Positions 1 through 9,401 of a stretch of DNA of 64,000 nucleotides are shown here, in pieces. The DNA is from Microbacterium trichothecenolyticum (GTDB lineage Bacteria; Actinomycetota; Actinomycetes; Actinomycetales; Microbacteriaceae): NCBI RefSeq assembly GCF_000956465.1, contig NZ_JYJA01000034.1, forward strand, positions 124,001-188,000, written 5' to 3'. A model generated the notes under the pieces. The model searched no databases and was not told where the DNA came from. It saw nothing but the letters and a program-made list of their open reading frames with translations. Within the stretch, counting starts at the first letter, position 1. Every line of letters starts with the position of its first letter. A program made the translations under genes and the position numbers.

Positions 1-339
1 GAACTCGGCCCAGCCGGCGGCGTTCGCGTCGTTCTCGATGGTGACCGGCAGGCCGATGCCCTCTTCGAGGGTCGCCTTCAGCGGCTCGTTGTGCCACGCG
101 ATGTTGGGCGCGTGGATGACGGTGGCGCGGTCGCGGTCGATGAAGCCGGCGGCTGCGACGCCCACGGCTGCGACGTCGTGCGCGCCTCGGAAGTAGCGGG
201 CCATGTCAACCACGGCCTGGGCGAGGGCGGCGGTGTCGGTGGGGGTGTCGACGCGGAGCTGTTCGACGATGGTGCCCTCGGAGTCGACGACTCCGCCCGC
301 GATCTTCGTTCCGCCGATGTCGATGCCGACCTTGAGCAC
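1..339 (-). CDS. ROK-family sugar kinase (glucokinase type), N-terminal part only
   Basis: The first 113 codons of a ROK (repressor/ORF/kinase) protein, cut by the left window edge. The GTG start at 339 has a purine-rich AGGGAGA site just upstream. The N-terminus reads VGIDIGGTKIAGGVV, the ROK ATP-binding motif. Further on, ENDANAA near residues 104-110 is the conserved sugar/phosphate-site motif of ROK kinases. A leading helix-turn-helix is absent, so this is a kinase (glucokinase or N-acetyl sugar kinase) and not a NagC-type repressor. Actinobacterial glucokinases phosphorylate cytosolic glucose with ATP. A TAGACT hexamer at 381-386 (minus strand) is a candidate -10 box, giving a leader of about 35 nt. 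Substrate specificity cannot be judged without the C-terminal half. Confidence 0.85.
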   Translation of the reverse strand, partial: MLKVGIDIGGTKIAGGVVDSEGTIVEQLRVDTPTDTAALAQAVVDMARYFRGAHDVAAVGVAAAGFIDRDRATVIHAPNIAWHNEPLKATLEEGIGLPVTIENDANAAGWAEF

Positions 340-490
340 GTTCTCCCTCTCCGTCCGCCGCACGCGCGACAGCGCCTTGAAGTCTATCCAGGCGGTGCTC
401 TCCACATCCCCCGCGAGTCCGATGCGACACCTGATTAGACTCGGATGAGATCCACCCGAGATTAAGTCGTCCGGTACCGAAGGAGCTGCC

Positions 491-2317
491 GTGGTCCAAT
501 TCGAAGTCCCTGCCATCGTCCCCGCCGATCCACAGGCGAACATCACCGACCTCCTGGTCGAGCGCGTCAAGGCCACGCCGAACCTCGCGCTGTTCGCCGT
601 GCCGGAGGGCGACGGGTGGCGCGACATCACCGCTGCCGAGTTCCAGAAGCAGGTCATCGCGCTGGCCAAGGGCTTCGTCGCGGGCGGCATCGAGCCCGGC
701 GACAAGGTGGGCTTCATCGCCCGCACCACGTATGAGTGGACGCTCGTCGACTTCGCGCTGTTCTACGCCGGAGCGGTCATGGTGCCCATCTACGAGACCA
801 GCTCGAGCGCCCAGATCGCGTGGAATCTGACCGACTCGGGCGCGATCGCCGTCATCACCGAGCTGCCTGACCACAGCGCGCGCCTGGCCGAGGCGCGCCC
901 GGAGCTTCCGCTCATCCGCTCGGTGTGGGAGATGCACGGCGGCGACCTCGACACGCTCGTCGCCGAGGGTGCGAGCGTCGCAGACGACGAGATCGAGCGA
1001 CGTCGCAACATCGCGAACGGCGCCGACATCGCCACGCTCATCTACACGTCGGGCTCGACCGGCCGCCCCAAGGGCTGCGTGCTGACCCACAGCAATTTCG
1101 TGGAGCTCTCCCGCAACTCCGCCAAGTCGCTGCACGAGGTGCTCGACATGCCCGGCGCGTCGACGCTTCTCTTCATCACGACGGCGCATGTGTTCGCCCG
1201 GTTCATCTCCATTCTCACCATCCATGCGGGTGTCAAGACCGGCCACCAGCCCGACACGAAGCAGCTGCTGCCCGCATTGGGCTCGTTCAAGCCGACGTTC
1301 CTCCTGGCTGTGCCGCGCGTGTTCGAGAAGGTCTACAACTCGGCCGAGCAGAAGGCGGAGGCCGGCGGCAAGGGCAAGATCTTCCGCGCCGCCGCACACA
1401 CCGCGATCGAGCACTCCCGCCTCCTGCAGGAGGGCAAGAAGGTCCCGTTCCTCACCAAGATCAAGTTCGCGCTCTTCGACCGGCTGGTCTACTCGAAGCT
1501 GCGCACCGCGATGGGCGGGCGCGTGGCGTACGCCGTGTCGGGCTCCGCTCCCCTGGGCCACCGCCTCGGCCACTTCTTCCACAGCCTCGGCGTCACAATC
1601 CTCGAGGGCTACGGTCTCACCGAGACGACGGCGCCCGCGACGGTCAACCTCGCGACCAAGTCCAAGATCGGCACCGTGGGTCCGGTGCTGCCGGGTGTCG
1701 GCATCCGTCTCGCCGACGACGGCGAGATCCAGGTGCGCGGCATCAACGTGTTCAAGGAGTACTGGCGCAATCCCGAGGCCACGGCGGCCACGTTCGACGG
1801 CGACTGGTTCAAGACCGGCGACATCGGCGCGTTCGACTCCGAGGGCTTCCTCACGATCACGGGCCGCAAGAAGGAGATCATCGTCACCGCCGGCGGCAAG
1901 AACGTCGCGCCGGCGGCGCTCGAGGACCCGATCCGCGCCAACCCGATCGTCGGCCAGGTTGTCGTCGTCGGCGACCAGAAGCCGTTCATCGCAGCCCTCG
2001 TGACCCTCGACCCCGAGATGCTGCCGGCGTGGCTGTCGAACAACAACCTGCCGGCCGACATGTCGCTCGCGGACGCCGCGAAGAACGACGCGGTCCGCGC
2101 CGAGGTGCAGCGGGCGATCGACATCGCGAACAAGAACGTCTCGCGCGCCGAGTCGATCCGCAAGTTCACCATCCTCCCCACGGAGTGGACGGAGTCGAGC
2201 GGCCACCTCACGCCCAAGATGAGCATCAAGCGCAACGTCATCCTCGAGGACTTCGCCGGCGACGTCGACGAGATCTACGCCGTGCCCGTCAACACGACGA
2301 ACGTCTCGCTTTCCTAA
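491..2317 (+). CDS. Long-chain fatty acid-CoA ligase (AMP-binding, FadD15-like)
   Basis: A 608-residue adenylate-forming enzyme that activates fatty acids to acyl-CoA via acyl-AMP in the cytosol or at the inner membrane face. The P-loop-like motif YTSGSTGRPKG lies near residues 184-194. The adenine motif GYGLTETTAP is near 373, the TGD motif with the ribose-binding Asp near 440, and the C-terminal ITGRKKEIIVTAGGKNV hinge follows. Length matches FadD15-type ligases (about 600 residues). The GTG start at 491 is set by an AAGGAG site seven bases upstream. TAGACT at 436-441 is a candidate -10. The gene stands alone: the ROK gene diverges on its left and a strong hairpin follows it. Fatty-acid substrate is inferred from family resemblance only. 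Confidence 0.88.
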   Translation: MVQFEVPAIVPADPQANITDLLVERVKATPNLALFAVPEGDGWRDITAAEFQKQVIALAKGFVAGGIEPGDKVGFIARTTYEWTLVDFALFYAGAVMVPIYETSSSAQIAWNLTDSGAIAVITELPDHSARLAEARPELPLIRSVWEMHGGDLDTLVAEGASVADDEIERRRNIANGADIATLIYTSGSTGRPKGCVLTHSNFVELSRNSAKSLHEVLDMPGASTLLFITTAHVFARFISILTIHAGVKTGHQPDTKQLLPALGSFKPTFLLAVPRVFEKVYNSAEQKAEAGGKGKIFRAAAHTAIEHSRLLQEGKKVPFLTKIKFALFDRLVYSKLRTAMGGRVAYAVSGSAPLGHRLGHFFHSLGVTILEGYGLTETTAPATVNLATKSKIGTVGPVLPGVGIRLADDGEIQVRGINVFKEYWRNPEATAATFDGDWFKTGDIGAFDSEGFLTITGRKKEIIVTAGGKNVAPAALEDPIRANPIVGQVVVVGDQKPFIAALVTLDPEMLPAWLSNNNLPADMSLADAAKNDAVRAEVQRAIDIANKNVSRAESIRKFTILPTEWTESSGHLTPKMSIKRNVILEDFAGDVDEIYAVPVNTTNVSLS

Positions 2318-2343
2318 CCGGCGGACGACGGACGACGGATGCC

Positions 2344-2377
2344 GCAAGCCCCGGGCCTCTCAGGGTCCGGGGCTTGC
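2344..2377. terminator. Rho-independent-type hairpin between convergent genes
   Basis: A perfect 11-bp stem (2344-2354 pairs with 2367-2377) encloses a 12-nt loop, followed by CGTTT. It lies between the stop of the CoA ligase (+) and the stop of def (-), so it can serve both directions. The arm contains the GCAAGCCCC sequence. Confidence 0.7.
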
Positions 2378-2399
2378 CGTTTCGCGGTGAATCGAGGGC

Positions 2400-2891
2400 T
2401 CAGAACCAGTCGGACTCGCGGATCTCGCGCATCGCGACGCGGCGCCGCTCCTTCGTGAGCCGATCGAGATAGAGCGTGCCATCGAGGTGATCGGTCTCGT
2501 GCTGCAGCGCCTGTGCGAGAAGACCTTCCCCCTCGAGCACGATCTGGTTGCCGTCGAGGTCGATGCCGACCACCTTGGCCCTCGGATACCGGACCGTGTC
2601 GTGCCAGAGTCCCGGCACCGACAGACAGCCCTCGCCGATCGCCTCGGGCTCGCCCGACACCTCGACCAGCACCGGGTTCAGCACGTAGCCGATGTCACCG
2701 TCGATGTTGTAGCTGAAGGCGCGCAGCCCGACGCCGATCTGCGGCGCGGCCACGCCCGCGCGGCCGGGCAGCTCGACGGTGTCGACGAGGTCGCGGACGA
2801 GGGCGCGCACGCCGTCGTCGATCTCGCCGATGGGGGCGCTGGCGGACTTCAGGACGGGGTCGCCGAACACACGGATGGGACGGACTGCCAT
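2400..2891 (-). CDS. def: Peptide deformylase
   Basis: A 163-residue metalloenzyme that removes the N-formyl group from nascent proteins at the ribosome. All three family motifs are present: GVAAPQIG (residues 46-53), EGCLS (87-91, Cys89 a metal ligand) and HETDHLDG (131-138, His131 and His135 metal ligands, Glu132 catalytic). Length is typical of a type I/III deformylase. The ATG at 2891 sits 8 bases after the stop of the upstream ParA-like gene, so the two are probably co-transcribed. Confidence in function is high; its link to the neighbouring ATPase is positional only. Confidence 0.95.
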   Translation of the reverse strand: MAVRPIRVFGDPVLKSASAPIGEIDDGVRALVRDLVDTVELPGRAGVAAPQIGVGLRAFSYNIDGDIGYVLNPVLVEVSGEPEAIGEGCLSVPGLWHDTVRYPRAKVVGIDLDGNQIVLEGEGLLAQALQHETDHLDGTLYLDRLTKERRRVAMREIRESDWF

Positions 2892-2899
2892 CGGATGCC

Positions 2900-4912
2900 T
2901 CAGGCCGCCGACGCGAGCGAACGGAGGCCCTCGACCACGGTCGCGGCGAGCTGACGTGCGGCCTCGCGCGTCGCAGGCTGCAGCTCGCGGAACACGATGG
3001 CGCTGCCGGCCGCGATGTGCGGGTCGTACGGCACGCGCACGACTGCGCGCACGCGGGTGCGGAAGTGCGATTCCAGTTCATCGAGCTGAACCAGCGGATG
3101 GCCCGGCCGCGCGTTGTTGAGCACGACGACGGCGCTGCGCACCTTGTCGGAGTAGCCGTTGGTCTCGAGCCAGGTGAGCGTCTCGGAGGCGAGCCGGGCC
3201 TCGTCGACGCTCAGTCCGGCTACGATCACGATCTGGTCGGCGAGGTCGAGCGTTGCCCCCATAACGGAGTGGACGATGCCGGTTCCCGTGTCGGTGAGCA
3301 CGACCGAGTAGTAGTGGGCCGCGAGGGCGGCGACATTCCGGTAGTCGGCGTCGTTGAACGCCTCCGACACGCGCGGGTCGGTGTCGGACGCGACGACGTC
3401 GAGGCGTGTCTCGTCGCGCGCGACGATGCTCGACAGGTCGTTGAAGCCGACGACCTCAGGGCTCATGCGCACGAGATCGCGCACGGTCTTGCCGCCGTCG
3501 CGGGTGATCCGCTCGGCGAGCGTGCCACGGTCAGGGTTGGCGTCGATGGCGATCACGCGGTCGTCGCGGGCGTCGGCCAGCGCCTGGCCCAGCAGGGTGG
3601 TCACGGTCGTCTTGCCGACGCCGCCCTTGCGCGACAGCACCGGAACGAACCGGGCGCCGCCGGTGAGGGGGGTCGCGATGCGGCGGTCGAGGTCCTTGCG
3701 GGCCTTCGCGCGCTTGCTGTCGCCGAGGTTGATGCGCTTGCCGGAGATCGAGTAGACGAAGTGCTGCCAGGCGCCCTCGGGCTCGGGGCGGATCACCTGG
3801 TGCGGGTCGAGCAGGCGGTCGGCGGTGAGCAGGTCGGCGGTCTCGCGGCCCGCCTCGAACTCGCCGAGGCGCTTCGAGGTCAGGGCGACGTCGGCGCGCG
3901 GGAAGCCGGCACGCTCGACCGCCGTGCGCTCGACGACCGGCTGGGCGCCGGTGTGGTTGGCCTCACGGCGGGTGGCGGGCGTCTGGCCGGTCGCGGTCTT
4001 CGCTGCGGCGGCAGCGGCCGGGACCGATGGCCGGGCGGGGGCCGCCGGGGGCGCTCCCGGCGCCGGAGTCGCGGCTGCCTTGTCGTCGTCGGCCGGGGTC
4101 TTGGCGCTCATGGGCTCCTCCGCGGTGTCGTCGGCCCTGCTGACATCGTCTCCGGTTGCGGCGTTCTCCGCCAGGGCGGCCTCGACGCCGTCATCGGCGA
4201 GCTCGAGGTCGAACTCGGCCGGATCGAACTCCCCGTCGAAGTCGGCGACCTCGAAGTCGGCGGCGTCGAAGTCGGCGATCGTGAACTCTTCGACGGCCGG
4301 CTCCGCCGCCACAGGTTCGGCCTCGGGCTCTTCGGCGACGGCCTCGGGCTCTTCGGCGACGACCTCGGGCTCTTCGGAGACAAGCACCTCGGAGATCGGC
4401 TCTTCGGCGAGCGGCTCGAGGTCCTCGACGACGGCGGTCGGCTCCTCGGCTACGGGCTCAGCCTCGACCACCGGGTCCGGCTCGGCCTCGTCGACCACAT
4501 CGGCGTCCTCGGCGTAGATCTCGGCCTCGAACACCTCGACGATCTCCGCGTCGGCGATGTCTTCGACAAGCGGCGCCGGGGCGAAGCCGTCGCCCTCGAC
4601 GGTCCACTCCTCGAGGTCGGCCGGGTTCTCGACGATCTCGGCCTCGGTCGTCGTGGTCGGGAACTCCTCGACCGGAGCGGCCTCGATGACCGGAAGATCG
4701 GCGTCGGCCGGGATCTCGATCACGAAGGGGACCTCGTCGTCGATGACGCCGTCGTCCTCACGGTCGTCGTCGGATTCGGACGGCAGCTCGACGTTCACCT
4801 GCGCCGTCGCACCGCCCAGGATGCCGAGACCGGTCGTGTCCATGCTTCCGGTGTCGGACAGCACGCCGTTCTCGGGCTCGTCGGGCGTGTGTTCGATGCG
4901 ATCGGGCGTCAC
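2900..4912 (-). CDS. MinD/ParA-type ATPase with long acidic N-terminal region
   Basis: A 670-residue protein in two parts. Roughly residues 1-270 are a low-complexity acidic region rich in Glu, Asp, Ala and Val, without signal peptide. After an Ala/Pro-rich linker comes a deviant Walker A ATPase domain starting near residue 420: [15 protein letters not shown], then [15 protein letters not shown] (switch) and [10 protein letters not shown] (Walker B). Such orphan SIMIBI ATPases occur in actinobacteria, including secretion-associated and polarity proteins; the partner here is unknown. The GTG start at 4912 is preceded by an AGGAG site. It lies 51 bp after pyc and 8 bp before def on the same strand. 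The acidic head includes a 21-bp in-frame tandem repeat. I cannot assign a cargo or process. Confidence 0.8.
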   Translation of the reverse strand: MTPDRIEHTPDEPENGVLSDTGSMDTTGLGILGGATAQVNVELPSESDDDREDDGVIDDEVPFVIEIPADADLPVIEAAPVEEFPTTTTEAEIVENPADLEEWTVEGDGFAPAPLVEDIADAEIVEVFEAEIYAEDADVVDEAEPDPVVEAEPVAEEPTAVVEDLEPLAEEPISEVLVSEEPEVVAEEPEAVAEEPEAEPVAAEPAVEEFTIADFDAADFEVADFDGEFDPAEFDLELADDGVEAALAENAATGDDVSRADDTAEEPMSAKTPADDDKAAATPAPGAPPAAPARPSVPAAAAAAKTATGQTPATRREANHTGAQPVVERTAVERAGFPRADVALTSKRLGEFEAGRETADLLTADRLLDPHQVIRPEPEGAWQHFVYSISGKRINLGDSKRAKARKDLDRRIATPLTGGARFVPVLSRKGGVGKTTVTTLLGQALADARDDRVIAIDANPDRGTLAERITRDGGKTVRDLVRMSPEVVGFNDLSSIVARDETRLDVVASDTDPRVSEAFNDADYRNVAALAAHYYSVVLTDTGTGIVHSVMGATLDLADQIVIVAGLSVDEARLASETLTWLETNGYSDKVRSAVVVLNNARPGHPLVQLDELESHFRTRVRAVVRVPYDPHIAAGSAIVFRELQPATREAARQLAATVVEGLRSLASAA
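4319..4378 (-). repeat. 21-bp tandem repeat inside the acidic ATPase gene
   Basis: Nearly three copies of a 21-bp unit (4319-4339, 4340-4360, 4361-4378) encode the heptad-length unit [14 protein letters not shown]. The period is a multiple of three, so copy-number change would keep the frame. This is coding repeat expansion, not a mobile element. Confidence 0.8.
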
Positions 4913-4963
4913 TGCGGAGCTCTCCTGAAAAGACGGCGTTTCGGGCGGATGCCGCCCTCCAGG

Positions 4964-7900
4964 TTACTGCGCCGGACGGATGACGACCAAAAGGTCGCCG
5001 GCGTCGACCTGCGCGGTCTCGGCGATCACGAGGCGCTCGACGACGCCGTCGACGGGTGCGGTGATCGCCGCCTCCATCTTCATGGCCTCGATCGACGCGA
5101 CGGGCTGGCCGGCCGTGACGGCGTCGCCGGCCTTCGCCTTGAGGGTGACGACGCCTGAGAATGGAGCTGCGACCTGGCCCGGCTTCGAGGTGTCGGCCCT
5201 CTCGGCCTGGCGCGCCTCGACCTTGATGCTGCGGTCGCGGACGAACACGGGTCGCAGCTGGCCGTTGAGCGTCGTCATCACGGTGCGCATGCCCTTGGGA
5301 TCGGCTTCGCCGATCGCCTCGAGACCGACGTACAGCTGCACGCCAGGGTCGATCTCGGCGATGTGCTCCTCGCCCGGCTTCAATCCGTAGAGATAGTCGG
5401 GGGTGCCGAGCGCCGTCAGGTCGCCGTACGTCTCGCGGTTCTTCTCGAAGTCGCGCGCGGGCCCGGGGAAGAGCAGACGGTTGAGCGTGCGGCGGCGCGT
5501 CGCGGCGTCGCCGGCAAGGCCCTCCTGCTCCTCCGCGGTGAGCGGTGGGACGTCGATCGAGATCGTGCGGCCCGCGAGCACCTTCGTGCGGAAGGGCTCG
5601 GGCCAGCCACCCGGCAGGTCACCGAGTTCGCCCGCCATGAAGCCCACCACCGAGTCGGGGATGTCGTAGTTCTGCGGGTTCTCCTCGAAGTCGGCGGGGT
5701 CGGCGCGCACCGCCACGAGCGCGAGGGCGAGGTCGCCCACGACCTTCGACGACGGCGTCACCTTGGGGATGCGGCCCAGGATGCGGTCGGCGGCGGCGTA
5801 CATGTCCTCGATGAGCTCGAAGTCGTCGGCGAGGCCCAGGGCGATCGCCTGCTGGCGCAGGTTCGACAGCTGCCCGCCGGGGATCTCGTGGTGGTAGACG
5901 CGGCCGGTCGGCGACGCGAGGCCGGACTCGAACGGACGGTACAGGTGGCGTACGCCTTCCCAGTACGGCTCGAGGTCGCTGACCGCCTGCAGGCTGAGGC
6001 CGGTGTCGCGGTCCGTGTGGGCGAGCGCGGCGACCAGCGCAGACAGCGACGGCTGGCTCGTGGTCCCCGACATCGGGGCGGCTGCAGCATCCACCGCGTC
6101 CACTCCCGCGGCACTCGCCGCGAGCAGGGTCGCGAGCTGGCCGCCCGCGGTGTCGTGCGTGTGCAGGTGCACCGGGAGATCGAAATTCTCGCGCAGCGCG
6201 GTGACCAGCTTGGCTGCGGCCGCCGGACGCACGAGGCCCGCCATGTCCTTGATGGCGAGGATGTGCGCGCCCGACTCGACGATCTGCTCCGCGAGGCGCA
6301 GGTAGTAGTCGAGCGTGTACAGCTTCTCGGCCGGGTCGAGCAGGTCGGACGTGTAGCAGAGCGCCACCTCGGCGATCGCGGTGCCCGTGGAGCGCACGGA
6401 GTCGATCGCCGGACGCATCTGCGACACGTCGTTCAGGGCGTCGAAGATGCGGAAGATGTCGACCCCGGTGGTGGCCGCTTCGCGCACGAAGGCGTCCGTG
6501 ACCTGGACGGGGCGCGGCGTGTAGCCCACGGTGTTGCGGCCGCGCAGGAGCATCTGGATCGGGATGTTCGGCATCGCCGTGCGCAGCGCCTCGAGGCGCT
6601 CCCACGGGTCCTCGGCCAGGAAGCGCAGCGCGACGTCGTAGGTCGCACCGCCCCATGCCTCGACCGACAGCAGCTGCGGCGTCATGCGCGCGACGTGGGG
6701 GCCGACGCGGACGAGGTCGCGCGTGCGCACACGGGTGGCGAGCAGCGACTGGTGCGCGTCGCGGAACGTCGTCTCGGTGACGGCGAGACCGGTCTGCTCG
6801 CGCAGCGCCCGGGCGAAGCCCTCGGGTCCGAGCTCGCGCAGGCGGTCCAGCGTGCCGGTGGGCGGCGGCACCGAGAGGTCGATGGCAGGCAGCTTGCTGC
6901 CCGGCGACACCGAGACGGGCTTCTCGCCGTACGGGCGGTTCACGGTGACGTCGCCGAGCCAGTTGAGGAGCTTCGTCGCACGGTCGCGCGACGGGTTGCT
7001 CGTGAGCAGCTCGGGCCGCTCGTCGATGAAGGACGTGCTGACGTCGCCCGCGACGAAGGCGGGGTCGTCGAGCACCGCCCGCAGGAACGGGATGTTCGTG
7101 GAGACGCCGCGGATGCGGAACTCGGCCAGGGCGCGGCGGGCGCGCGCGACGGCGGCCGGGAAGTCGCGGCCGCGGCACGTCAGCTTCGCGAGCATCGAGT
7201 CGAAGTGCGGGCTGATCTGGGAGCCCGCCGCGGTCGTGCCGCCGTCGAGACGGATGCCGGCGCCACCCGGCGAACGGTACGTCGTGATGCGGCCGGTGTC
7301 GGGGCGGAAGCCCTGCGACGGGTCCTCGGTCGTGATGCGGCATTGCAGCGCCGCACCGCGCAGCTGGATGCGATCCTGCGTCAGCCCGAGGTCGGCGATC
7401 GTCTGCCCTGCGGCGATGCGCATCTGCGACTGCACGAGATCGACGTCCGTCACCTCCTCGGTCACGGTGTGCTCGACCTGGATGCGCGGGTTCATCTCGA
7501 TGAAGACGACCTCGCCGGTGCGCGGGCCGGCGGTCTCCAGGAGGAACTCGACGGTGCCGGCGTTCTCGTAGCCGATGGACCGCGCGAAGGCGACCGCGTA
7601 GCCGTGGAGTGCGTCGCGGATGGCGGGGTCGAGGTTCGGCGCCGGAGCGATCTCGATCACCTTCTGGTGACGACGCTGCACCGAGCAGTCACGCTCGAAC
7701 AGGTGCACGGTCTCGCCCGTCTTGTCGGCGAGGATCTGCACCTCGACGTGACGGGGCCGCTGCACCGCCTGCTCGAGGAAGACACGGGCGTCGCCGAAGG
7801 CGCTGCCCGCCTCGCGCATGGCCTCGGCCAGCGCGGGCGCGAGCTCTTCCTTGCGCTCGACCCGGCGCATACCTCGGCCGCCGCCGCCTGCGACGGCCTT

Positions 7901-8371
7901 CACGAAGATCGGGAACCCGATGTCGTCGGCCTGGGCGAGCAGCGCGTCGACGTCGTCGGACGCGTCGGTGGAGCGCAGCACCGGCACGCCCGCGGCGATC
8001 GCGTGCTGCTTCGCGGTGACCTTGTTTCCCGCCATCTCGAGCACGTTGGAGGGCGGTCCGATGAAGGCGATGCCGTTCGCGGCCGCCTTCTCAGCGAGCT
8101 CGGGATTCTCGGAGAGGAAGCCATAGCCGGGGTAGATGGCGTCGGCACCGGCTGCGAGTGCGACGCGCACGATCTCGTCGACATCGAGGTAGGCGCGGAC
8201 CGGGTGGCCCTTCTCACCGATCTCGTACGACTCGTCCGCCTTCTGGCGGTGCAGGGAGCCGCGGTCCTCGAACGGGAACACCGCGACAGTGCGCGCCCCC
8301 AGCTCGTACGCGGCGCGGAATGCCCGGATGGCGATCTCGCCTCGGTTCGCGACCAGGATCTTGCGGAACAT
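4964..8371 (-). CDS. pyc: Pyruvate carboxylase
   Basis: A 1,135-residue single-chain biotin enzyme making oxaloacetate from pyruvate and bicarbonate (anaplerosis). Domain order is complete. Biotin carboxylase comes first (MFRKILVANRGEIAIRAF; the Gly-rich ATP loop GGGGRGMRRV near residue 165). The carboxyltransferase follows, with the metal-site region HLHTHDTAGGQLATLL. Last is a C-terminal biotinyl domain with EAMKME, the biotinylated Lys being near residue 1,096. The ATG at 8371 has a GGAGG site. A TAGGCT hexamer on the minus strand (8436-8431) would give a leader of about 55 nt containing a GCCCG-A6-CGGGC hairpin. The ParA-like gene and def follow on the same strand. Confidence 0.97.
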   Translation of the reverse strand: MFRKILVANRGEIAIRAFRAAYELGARTVAVFPFEDRGSLHRQKADESYEIGEKGHPVRAYLDVDEIVRVALAAGADAIYPGYGFLSENPELAEKAAANGIAFIGPPSNVLEMAGNKVTAKQHAIAAGVPVLRSTDASDDVDALLAQADDIGFPIFVKAVAGGGGRGMRRVERKEELAPALAEAMREAGSAFGDARVFLEQAVQRPRHVEVQILADKTGETVHLFERDCSVQRRHQKVIEIAPAPNLDPAIRDALHGYAVAFARSIGYENAGTVEFLLETAGPRTGEVVFIEMNPRIQVEHTVTEEVTDVDLVQSQMRIAAGQTIADLGLTQDRIQLRGAALQCRITTEDPSQGFRPDTGRITTYRSPGGAGIRLDGGTTAAGSQISPHFDSMLAKLTCRGRDFPAAVARARRALAEFRIRGVSTNIPFLRAVLDDPAFVAGDVSTSFIDERPELLTSNPSRDRATKLLNWLGDVTVNRPYGEKPVSVSPGSKLPAIDLSVPPPTGTLDRLRELGPEGFARALREQTGLAVTETTFRDAHQSLLATRVRTRDLVRVGPHVARMTPQLLSVEAWGGATYDVALRFLAEDPWERLEALRTAMPNIPIQMLLRGRNTVGYTPRPVQVTDAFVREAATTGVDIFRIFDALNDVSQMRPAIDSVRSTGTAIAEVALCYTSDLLDPAEKLYTLDYYLRLAEQIVESGAHILAIKDMAGLVRPAAAAKLVTALRENFDLPVHLHTHDTAGGQLATLLAASAAGVDAVDAAAAPMSGTTSQPSLSALVAALAHTDRDTGLSLQAVSDLEPYWEGVRHLYRPFESGLASPTGRVYHHEIPGGQLSNLRQQAIALGLADDFELIEDMYAAADRILGRIPKVTPSSKVVGDLALALVAVRADPADFEENPQNYDIPDSVVGFMAGELGDLPGGWPEPFRTKVLAGRTISIDVPPLTAEEQEGLAGDAATRRRTLNRLLFPGPARDFEKNRETYGDLTALGTPDYLYGLKPGEEHIAEIDPGVQLYVGLEAIGEADPKGMRTVMTTLNGQLRPVFVRDRSIKVEARQAERADTSKPGQVAAPFSGVVTLKAKAGDAVTAGQPVASIEAMKMEAAITAPVDGVVERLVIAETAQVDAGDLLVVIRPAQ

Positions 8372-8458
8372 GAGACCTCCGTGTGCGGCGGCGCAGGCAG
8401 GGCCCGAAAAAACGGGCTGAGTGTGCTCTCAGCCTAGGGGACGGTAACGTGGTGGCTT
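8372..8458. promoter_or_regulatory. Divergent promoter region between pyc and parA
   Basis: This 87-bp divergent gap carries a TAGGCT -10 candidate for pyc (minus strand, 8436-8431) and TAACGT (8445-8450), 8 bases before the parA start on the plus strand. Two small inverted repeats lie in the pyc leader: GCCCG-AAAAAA-CGGGC (8402-8417) and CTGAG-N6-CTCAG (8417-8432). Their role, for example as a leader hairpin, is inference. Confidence 0.5.
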
Positions 8459-9268
8459 GTGCACGTCCTATCCGTCAGCTCGCTCAAGGGTGGCGTCGGC
8501 AAGACGACCGTGACTCTCGGACTCGCGTCGGCGGCTTTCGCCCGCGGTGTCCGCACGCTCGTCGTCGACCTCGACCCGCAGTCCGACGTCTCGACGGGCA
8601 TGGACATCCAGGTGGCCGGCCGCCTGAATGTCGCAGATGTCCTCGCCAACCCCAAGGAGAAGACGGTCCGTCAGGCCATCACCTCCAGCGGCTGGGCGAA
8701 GGTGCACCCGGGCACCATCGACGTCATGATCGGCAGCCCGTCGGCCATCAACTTCGACGGCCCCCACCCGAGCGTCCGGGACGTCTGGAAGCTCGAAGAG
8801 GCGCTCGCGACGATCGAGGCGGACTACGACCTCGTACTCGTCGACTGCGCGCCGTCGCTCAACGCCCTCACCCGCACCGCGTGGGCGGCCTCCGACCGCG
8901 TCGTCGTCGTGACCGAGCCGGGACTGTTCTCCGTCGCCGCCGCCGACCGCGCCCTGCGTGCGATCGAAGAGATCCGCCGCGGGCTCTCCCCCCGCCTGCA
9001 GCCGCTGGGGATCGTCGTCAATCGCGTGCGCCCGCAGTCGATCGAGCACCAGTTCCGCATCAAGGAGCTCCGCGACATGTTCGGCCCGCTCGTGCTGAGC
9101 CCGCAGCTGCCCGAGCGCACCTCGCTCCAGCAGGCACAGGGCGCCGCGAAGCCGCTGCACATCTGGCCCGGCGACTCGGCCCAGGAGCTCGCCGCCGATT
9201 TCGACTCCCTGCTCGACCGCGTCATGCGGACGGGTCGCATCCCGGTCCCCGAGGACTCCCGCTCCTGA
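8459..9268 (+). CDS. ParA-family ATPase
   Basis: A 269-residue ParA/Soj-like ATPase: [21 protein letters not shown] (deviant Walker A, both Lys present), VVDLDPQSDVS (switch I/A') and DLVLVDCAPSLNALT (Walker B). ParA proteins move DNA or protein cargo along the nucleoid, usually with a ParB partner. No ParB or parS array is next to it, so it is an orphan and unlikely to be the chromosomal parA. The GTG start at 8459 lacks a clear Shine-Dalgarno site; TAACGT ends 8 bases before it, suggesting a leaderless message. Orphan ParA genes near garA/merR clusters are common in actinobacteria. Cargo unknown. Confidence 0.85.
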   Translation: MHVLSVSSLKGGVGKTTVTLGLASAAFARGVRTLVVDLDPQSDVSTGMDIQVAGRLNVADVLANPKEKTVRQAITSSGWAKVHPGTIDVMIGSPSAINFDGPHPSVRDVWKLEEALATIEADYDLVLVDCAPSLNALTRTAWAASDRVVVVTEPGLFSVAAADRALRAIEEIRRGLSPRLQPLGIVVNRVRPQSIEHQFRIKELRDMFGPLVLSPQLPERTSLQQAQGAAKPLHIWPGDSAQELAADFDSLLDRVMRTGRIPVPEDSRS

Positions 9269-9273
9269 TCCGG

Positions 9274-9298
9274 CGGATGCTGCGGGCCCCGGCATCCG
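9274..9298. terminator. Hairpin after parA
   Basis: CGGATGC (9274-9280) pairs with GCATCCG (9292-9298) around a GC-rich loop that can extend the stem by a wobble pair. It starts six bases after the parA stop. No U-tract follows, so this is a weak terminator candidate built from the GGATGC/GCATCC motif that recurs in this genome. Confidence 0.4.
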
Positions 9299-9313
9299 TG
9301 ACGGTGAACACTT

Positions 9314-9330
9314 TGCTCACCGCATGAGCA
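9314..9330. promoter_or_regulatory. Small inverted repeat upstream of the PLP enzyme gene
   Basis: TGCTCA (9314-9319) and TGAGCA (9325-9330) form a perfect 6-bp inverted repeat with a 5-bp spacer, 72 bp before the next start codon. It has operator dimensions, but no regulator can be named. Confidence 0.3.
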
Positions 9331-9401
9331 CATTGCGCTAAGTCTGCCCGTGCGGGTGAGCTCGATTTGCCATTCGTCGCGATTTCACTGACCATATCGC
9401 C

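Noticed and set aside
5363..8437. A 1,024-codon open frame on the plus strand
   Set aside because: It is antisense to pyc and rich in Arg/Gly/Asp with no domains; an artefact of high GC third positions.
8459..9268. Chromosome-segregation parA with parS sites
   Set aside because: No ParB gene or repeated 16-bp parS-like palindrome is nearby; an orphan ParA is the safer reading.
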